From: JBBSEZ01 sp038239195
GTDB taxonomy: Bacteria; Planctomycetota; Planctomycetia; Gemmatales; Gemmataceae
Assembly: GCA_038239195.1 (NCBI GenBank)
Contig: JBBSEZ010000067.1
Span: forward strand, 1-29,170
DNA length: 29,170 nucleotides
Direction of reading: 5' to 3'
Shown: piece by piece, positions 25,764 to 29,170 of the stretch
How the letters are laid out: each line of letters begins with the position of its first letter
Position numbering within the stretch: position 1 is the stretch's first letter
Notes under the pieces: model-generated
What the model saw: the letters and a program-made list of their open reading frames with translations, nothing else
Told to the model about the DNA's origin: nothing
The model's database searches: none
Made by a program: the position numbers and the translations under genes

Positions 25764-27209
25764 TCACGATTGCGCCTCGTAGGCCCACACCATGTCGGGC
25801 CCCGTCCGCACGCGCAGCTTCCGCCGGCGAGCAAAGGCATCGACCGCAGCCTTGACTCCCGGATAGTCGGGGTGGCCGTAATCGTGCCCGCTCAAGAGCC
25901 CGCCCGCTGCCACCTTGGGCCACCACAGCGCGATGGCCTCCCGCGTCCCCTCTTCGCTGCGATCGGCGTCCAGAAACACCAGGTCCAGGCCAGCGGGCAC
26001 AAAGGGCGCTGCCCGTTCGTGGCCGCACGGCATCAGCGTCCGCCGCTCCGCCGCGAAGGCAGTTGCCGCCGCCGCCCGAGCCATTGCCCTGTCGCACGCT
26101 GCCTGCGTCCGCGTGGCATCGATGGCGCTGGCGTGCCAGGGATCGATCAGGTAGAGATGCAGGCCGGGCAAGCCACGCAGCAGGAGCGCCGACGTCTCCC
26201 CCCGATCGACGCCGACCTCCACCCCGACCAGGGGCCTTGCCCTGCCCTGGGGGGCCAGCCAGTCCAGCAACACTTGAGCGCGGTGAGGGGCCAGGGTGAC
26301 GGGCATTCGCTCCCAGCGCGACCAGCGCCCGCGCCACGCCCCGTCCGCGTCACGGCTCAGCCGGCACGTCGTGTCCCAGGCCGAGCCCAGCACCACCGTG
26401 TCCCCACCCGCCGTCGAGAAGAAGTAACGCTCGGCGTCGCCGCCGCCCTCCCCGATCGTCCCATCCTCGCGAAACTGAAGGGGCCTCTTGTCGTGGCCGA
26501 CCCGTTCGTAGAGGAAGGCCCTGCCCGCCAGTTCGGGGGAGATACCGCCTTCCGTCGGACCGGCGGGGGCCAGGTCCAGGTCGCTGCCTTGCAGGTAGCG
26601 CCGCCGCATCTCGGGGTCGCAGGCGTGGGCGACGATGACGCCCGCCCCCTCGGCCAGGTCGCCACGCCCGAACTGCAACCAGTTGTAGCGGCGATCCAGG
26701 TAGCGCGTCGGTATCCGGAGCGCCTTGAGGGCGGTGGCAAAGGCGATCTCGTCCGGGTTGCACAATCCGTGGAAGGTGTCGTCCACCGGCTGCAAGGACT
26801 CGGCAAGTCGAAGCACTCGTTCGTGGTGAGCGCGGTTGCAGAGGAACAGCCCGCCGCTGAACGTGTCTTCGCCAAAACCGTAGATCTCGCCCAGCCTGCG
26901 GACGCGCTCGTCGAACCAGAACCCGCGGACCGCCACCCACTCGCGTCCGCCCGCCAGGGCCGAAGGGGACCAGGGCCGGATGCAGAACGCATCGGCGTCG
27001 AAGTACAGGACGTTCTCGGCATCGACGAGGTCGAACAGCCGGAACTTGAGGTGGTTGGGGTTGCGGCAGCCAGAGCGGCGGAACTCCTCCTCGCTCAGAA
27101 TGCGCACCGGCACCCCAGCCAGGCTTTGCATGCGGCGGGCGGCCTCGGCGGCCAGGCGCGCATGCTCCGCCCCGACGCCGATGGTCACGCCAATCAGATC
27201 GACCCGCAT
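25764..27209 (-). CDS. Glycosyltransferase / methyltransferase fusion protein
   Basis: A 481-residue protein. Residues about 1-225 resemble a GT-A glycosyltransferase of the GT8/nucleotide-diphospho-sugar type: a DxD-like DAD (71-73) in VLYFDADAFCI, then FSGGLFLCNR and CNPDEIAF. A middle segment of about 70 residues (238-305) is beta-rich and ends in a WRGRW motif. Residues about 305-481 are a class I SAM methyltransferase of the Methyltransf_24 type: VGVEVGVDRGETS, LVFLDADRSEEG, LLSGHDY and GVKAAVDAF. The usual DADH motif of this domain reads DADR. GGAGGGG lies eight bases before ATG 27207-27209. It could build and methylate a cell-surface glycan; unproven. No signal peptide. Confidence 0.78.
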   Translation of the reverse strand: MRVDLIGVTIGVGAEHARLAAEAARRMQSLAGVPVRILSEEEFRRSGCRNPNHLKFRLFDLVDAENVLYFDADAFCIRPWSPSALAGGREWVAVRGFWFDERVRRLGEIYGFGEDTFSGGLFLCNRAHHERVLRLAESLQPVDDTFHGLCNPDEIAFATALKALRIPTRYLDRRYNWLQFGRGDLAEGAGVIVAHACDPEMRRRYLQGSDLDLAPAGPTEGGISPELAGRAFLYERVGHDKRPLQFREDGTIGEGGGDAERYFFSTAGGDTVVLGSAWDTTCRLSRDADGAWRGRWSRWERMPVTLAPHRAQVLLDWLAPQGRARPLVGVEVGVDRGETSALLLRGLPGLHLYLIDPWHASAIDATRTQAACDRAMARAAAATAFAAERRTLMPCGHERAAPFVPAGLDLVFLDADRSEEGTREAIALWWPKVAAGGLLSGHDYGHPDYPGVKAAVDAFARRRKLRVRTGPDMVWAYEAQS

Positions 27210-27243
27210 TGCTACCCCCTCCCGGCGATAAACCAGTCCCAGT

Positions 27244-27366
27244 CGTAAGACGAGCGGCGCGAGAAAACAGCCCGTAGGACGGGCCCCCTGGCCCGCCCTG
27301 CCGGGTGGGGGGACGGCTCAGGAGGCCCGTCCCACGGGGAGAGTTTTTCCTGCCGAGCGCCTGACG
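27244..27366. repeat. Nested-palindrome repeat, copy D (double hairpin, diverged)
   Basis: Outer arms CCCGTAGGACGGGCC (27271-27285) and GGCCCGTCCCACGGG (27324-27338) pair with one G-T. Between them are the inner quarter-arms GGCCCGCCC and GGACGGCTC. The right flank has TTTTCCTGCCG (27345-27355) and the left flank (27244-27268) is an imperfect inverse of it, so this copy also has inverted ends. It lies between the GT-methyltransferase start and the 3' end of the deoxyhypusine-synthase-like gene. Confidence 0.85.
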
Positions 27367-27561
27367 CTGGAGGAAGCTCTCACGATCGGTTTGCAGACGG
27401 GGCGCGAGCTCGTGGGAGCAGGCCTGCCAGCCTACCGCCGGGAGTCGCTCGGGCCACCGGGCCATCGGCGGAATGCACACGTGGGTGGGGCCCTCTTCCA
27501 CCCGCCACGCCCGTCCGCATGGCTTCGACGAGGGCCGGCAACGCGCCACCTGGTTGCCGCC
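27367..27561. other. Intergenic DNA, no gene seen
   Basis: About 195 bases after repeat copy D. A minus-strand open frame passes through, but it has no start signal and runs into the repeat. I see no domain, RNA or promoter I can support. Confidence 0.3.
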
Positions 27562-28533
27562 TCAAGGGGCCGCCTGCGCGAGCAGGTGCCACAGCGCCGG
27601 GATGGTCTGGCGGAAGTCGCCCTTGACGTAGAAGCTCTCCCCGCCGTCGGCCACCGTCCGCACCAGGATCGTCTTCCACGGCCGGTAGTAGTACAGCGCC
27701 TCCTCCTTCGTCGGCGTCACCTCCCGCCAGTTGTCCGGCAGCGGCGCCAGGTCGAACACCGCCGTGGTGAAGTGCCTTATCTCCTCGCCGCGCTGCCGGG
27801 CGACGTTGCGGGCCATCGACAGCGCCTTGAGGTAGACCTCCGGCCCCGTCACCGCGCTGCCCACGTTGAGGAAGACGCCGCCCTCCAGGCCCTGGATGGT
27901 GCGGGCGAAGATGAGGAAGTCGGTGTAGGACGCCTGCCCCAGGGCGGCCCCGTCGCAGTTGGGGTGGGCGTGGATCACGTCGGCCCCGACGGTCACGTGG
28001 CAGGTCAGCGGCGTGCCGGCCCGCCAGCAGGCGGCGGCCACGCTCAGGTCGCGGTGCGGGAAGCGTTCCTCCTCGATGGTGCGGCCGACGGCCTCGCCGA
28101 GGCCCTCGCCGCGCGCCGCGGCCTCGCGGATGACGTCGTTGAGGCGGGAGGTCTCGCGCCAGAGGCCGAACTGGCCCTCCTTGATGTAGCGGGCGACGTC
28201 CTCGCTGGTGCCGCCGGCCAGGGACAGCTCGAAGTCGTGGACGAGGGCGGAGCCGTTGGTCGCCAGGTGGGTGATGAGACGGCGTTCGATCAGGTCGATG
28301 AGGTAGCGGGAGAGGCCCAGCTTGATCGGGTGGCCGCCCATGAAAAGGACGAGGGGGCAGTCGAGTGTGCGGGCGCGGAGGACGCGATGGGCGAGCTGTG
28401 GTAGATCGGGCGGGCTCGGTGCGTGGGACGGTGATGTAGGCGGGCTACAGCCCACGCGAACGAGATCGTGACCGCGATCACCGAGGCTGCGAAGTTCGAG
28501 GTGGCCGCGATTACAGAGGCGGTATCGGCTCAT
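27562..28533 (-). CDS. Deoxyhypusine-synthase-like protein
   Basis: A 323-residue protein. Middle motifs fit the DHS-like fold: GGHPIKLGLS, LATNGSALVHDFE (compare VTTGANLVHD in deoxyhypusine synthases), GGTSEDVARYIKEG, and the loop LNVGSAVTGPEVYLKALSMAR. Near the C-terminus EEALYYYRPWKT could align with the DEAVSWGK segment, whose Lys is the active-site nucleophile in deoxyhypusine synthase; K287 would be that residue. Bacteria lack eIF5A, so any such enzyme would act on another substrate, as in bacterial homospermidine synthases. The start at 28531-28533 is preceded by AAGGA eight bases upstream, inside the adjacent inverted repeat. The N-terminal 60 residues are less conserved-looking. Family assignment is moderate. 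Confidence 0.6.
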   Translation of the reverse strand: MSRYRLCNRGHLELRSLGDRGHDLVRVGCSPPTSPSHAPSPPDLPQLAHRVLRARTLDCPLVLFMGGHPIKLGLSRYLIDLIERRLITHLATNGSALVHDFELSLAGGTSEDVARYIKEGQFGLWRETSRLNDVIREAAARGEGLGEAVGRTIEEERFPHRDLSVAAACWRAGTPLTCHVTVGADVIHAHPNCDGAALGQASYTDFLIFARTIQGLEGGVFLNVGSAVTGPEVYLKALSMARNVARQRGEEIRHFTTAVFDLAPLPDNWREVTPTKEEALYYYRPWKTILVRTVADGGESFYVKGDFRQTIPALWHLLAQAAP

Positions 28534-28534
28534 C

Positions 28535-28665
28535 GGCAGTGTCCTTCGTTTTGCCCGAGTTACGGCCCACAAAAGATGGATGGGCCAGGACGGCAAGCAA
28601 GCAGTTGTGGCGGGGACACCGAGTCCCTGGACACGCCCGAAGTGGTCAAAACGAAGGACACTGCC
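28535..28665. mobile_element. 131-bp MITE-like element with perfect 19-bp inverted ends
   Basis: GGCAGTGTCCTTCGTTTTG (28535-28553) and its exact complement CAAAACGAAGGACACTGCC (28647-28665) bound a 93-base interior with no gene. The length and perfect ends suit a non-autonomous transposon remnant or solo IS ends. No clear target duplication is visible in the flanks. It begins one base from the start codon (28531-28533) of the deoxyhypusine-synthase-like gene and ends 16 bases from the small membrane protein's stop. Confidence 0.75.
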
Positions 28666-28681
28666 CAACAATCATTACACA

Positions 28682-28873
28682 CTACACGCTTGATGCCGCG
28701 TCATGTGCAAGGAGGATGGCTCCGATCGCGATAATCGCTAGCACGGCAGAAAACAAAATCACGAAGAGCCAGCGGATGGTTATGATATTGAAAACCCGCA
28801 AGAGCAGAGTGACGAGCAGGGCAACACCACAACCAGCAGCGAGAGCAAGCAATACCTCGATAAAAGTCGACAC
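28682..28873 (-). CDS. Small membrane protein, GTG start
   Basis: A 63-residue protein that is almost wholly hydrophobic. Two membrane segments lie at about 4-27 and 32-56 (VLLALAAGCGVALLVTLLL, WLFVILFSAVLAIIAIGAILL), with a short loop and a polar C-terminus. No family is recognised. The upstream GTG at 28891 is open too, but GGAGG stands five bases before the GTG at 28871-28873, so I start there. Its base composition is clearly lower in GC than the rest of the window. Confidence 0.55.
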   Translation of the reverse strand: MSTFIEVLLALAAGCGVALLVTLLLRVFNIITIRWLFVILFSAVLAIIAIGAILLAHDAASSV

Positions 28874-29170
28874 ACATGCGCCTCCACTCACGCCTACGGG
28901 ACGACATTGGTCATGCAGTTGTTTTTGTTGTTGGCGGGCCGCACCTCTTGATATTGCCGAATGTGCGACCCATACTGGCCGTTATCCAGTTCTCGGGCCC
29001 AGTTAAACGGTTGAACATCTGCCCTGTAACTCATCTTTCGTGTAACGGTTCGGGGACTATCCAGTATTGGGCGCCAACCCAGTATAGAGAGTTGATGACA
29101 GCCCTATCAATTCCAAGACACGTAGGAGCAGCGCTGGCAATGCCGACACGTACCGGCGTGAGTCATCGCC
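28874..29170. other. Lower-GC end region, no gene seen
   Basis: About 300 bases without a supported gene, markedly less GC-rich than the rest. Contains the word CCAGTAT twice (29061-29067 and 29079-29085) around TTGGGCGCCAA, a small palindrome (29067-29077). It may hold the promoter of the small membrane protein, or belong to a gene that starts outside the window. Confidence 0.4.

Noticed and set aside
25050..27248. Long plus-strand open frame (about 730 codons) opposite the GT-methyltransferase and phosphatase genes
   Set aside because: It lies antisense to two genes with clear family motifs; high GC removes stop codons from the opposite strand. The translation is rich in Arg, Gln, His and Pro with no domain.
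27391..28404. Plus-strand open frame of 337 codons opposite the deoxyhypusine-synthase-like gene
   Set aside because: The minus-strand protein has coherent motifs and a ribosome-binding site; the plus frame has neither.

Overview
The window looks like a chromosomal segment of a high-GC planctomycete, most probably of the Gemmata/Gemmataceae type. The basis is gene content: a planctomycete-type cytochrome c/DUF1549/DUF1553 protein, a TIGR02996 'repeat-companion' leucine-rich-repeat protein, a HEAT-like secreted protein, a short zinc-ribbon membrane protein, a Tat-exported putative glycoside hydrolase and an atypical ECF-like sigma factor. Third codon positions are strongly GC-biased almost throughout. 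No rRNA, tRNA, CRISPR array or intact transposase was seen. Family names are from motif recognition by eye, not from a search.

Layout. 1-1247: end of a DinB-like gene, convergent with a GNAT acetyltransferase followed by a small Cdd1-type helix-hairpin-helix protein. 1609-1958: decayed ankyrin gene. 1922-5534: small secreted protein, phytanoyl-CoA-dioxygenase-like oxygenase, Tat-exported glycoside-hydrolase-like protein. 5705-7691: secreted Asp-box (BNR) protein and zinc-ribbon/coiled-coil membrane protein. 7843-11022 (minus): MoxR ATPase, DUF58 protein and TIGR02996/LRR protein in one tight run, the last with an apparent frameshift. 11181-12608: secreted HEAT/STN-like protein. 12663-18240 (minus): cytochrome c/DUF1549/DUF1553 protein, orphan antitoxin-like protein, S9 peptidase. 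18393-19838: MATE transporter. 19914-23333 (minus): two small hypotheticals, DUF1499 protein, and a secreted metallo-beta-lactamase/2-hydroxyacid-dehydrogenase fusion. 23334-24109: debris zone with a pfkB-kinase remnant and several repeats. 24110-28873 (minus): sigma factor, histidine phosphatase, glycosyltransferase-methyltransferase fusion, deoxyhypusine-synthase-like protein, small membrane protein.

The least expected signal is a dispersed family of nested palindromes. There are four copies (about 3263-3341, 20228-20318, 23873-23987, 27244-27366), all in intergenic DNA next to gene 3' ends. The core is GGACGGCTC-loop-GAGCCGTCC, used once or twice, flanked by a conserved TTTTCCTGCCG-like terminal motif that in three copies is present as inverted ends. 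One copy carries matched changes in its outermost arms, which suggests that end-to-end pairing is conserved. A separate 131-bp element with perfect 19-bp inverted ends (28535-28665) abuts the start codon of the deoxyhypusine-synthase-like gene and supplies its ribosome-binding site. Among proteins, the most notable is the exported fusion of a complete metallo-beta-lactamase fold with a 2-hydroxyacid-dehydrogenase module that has lost its catalytic Arg and His.

Most genes appear to be single units or two- to three-gene runs rather than one pathway. A secretory/envelope theme is common: many products carry signal peptides or membrane segments.
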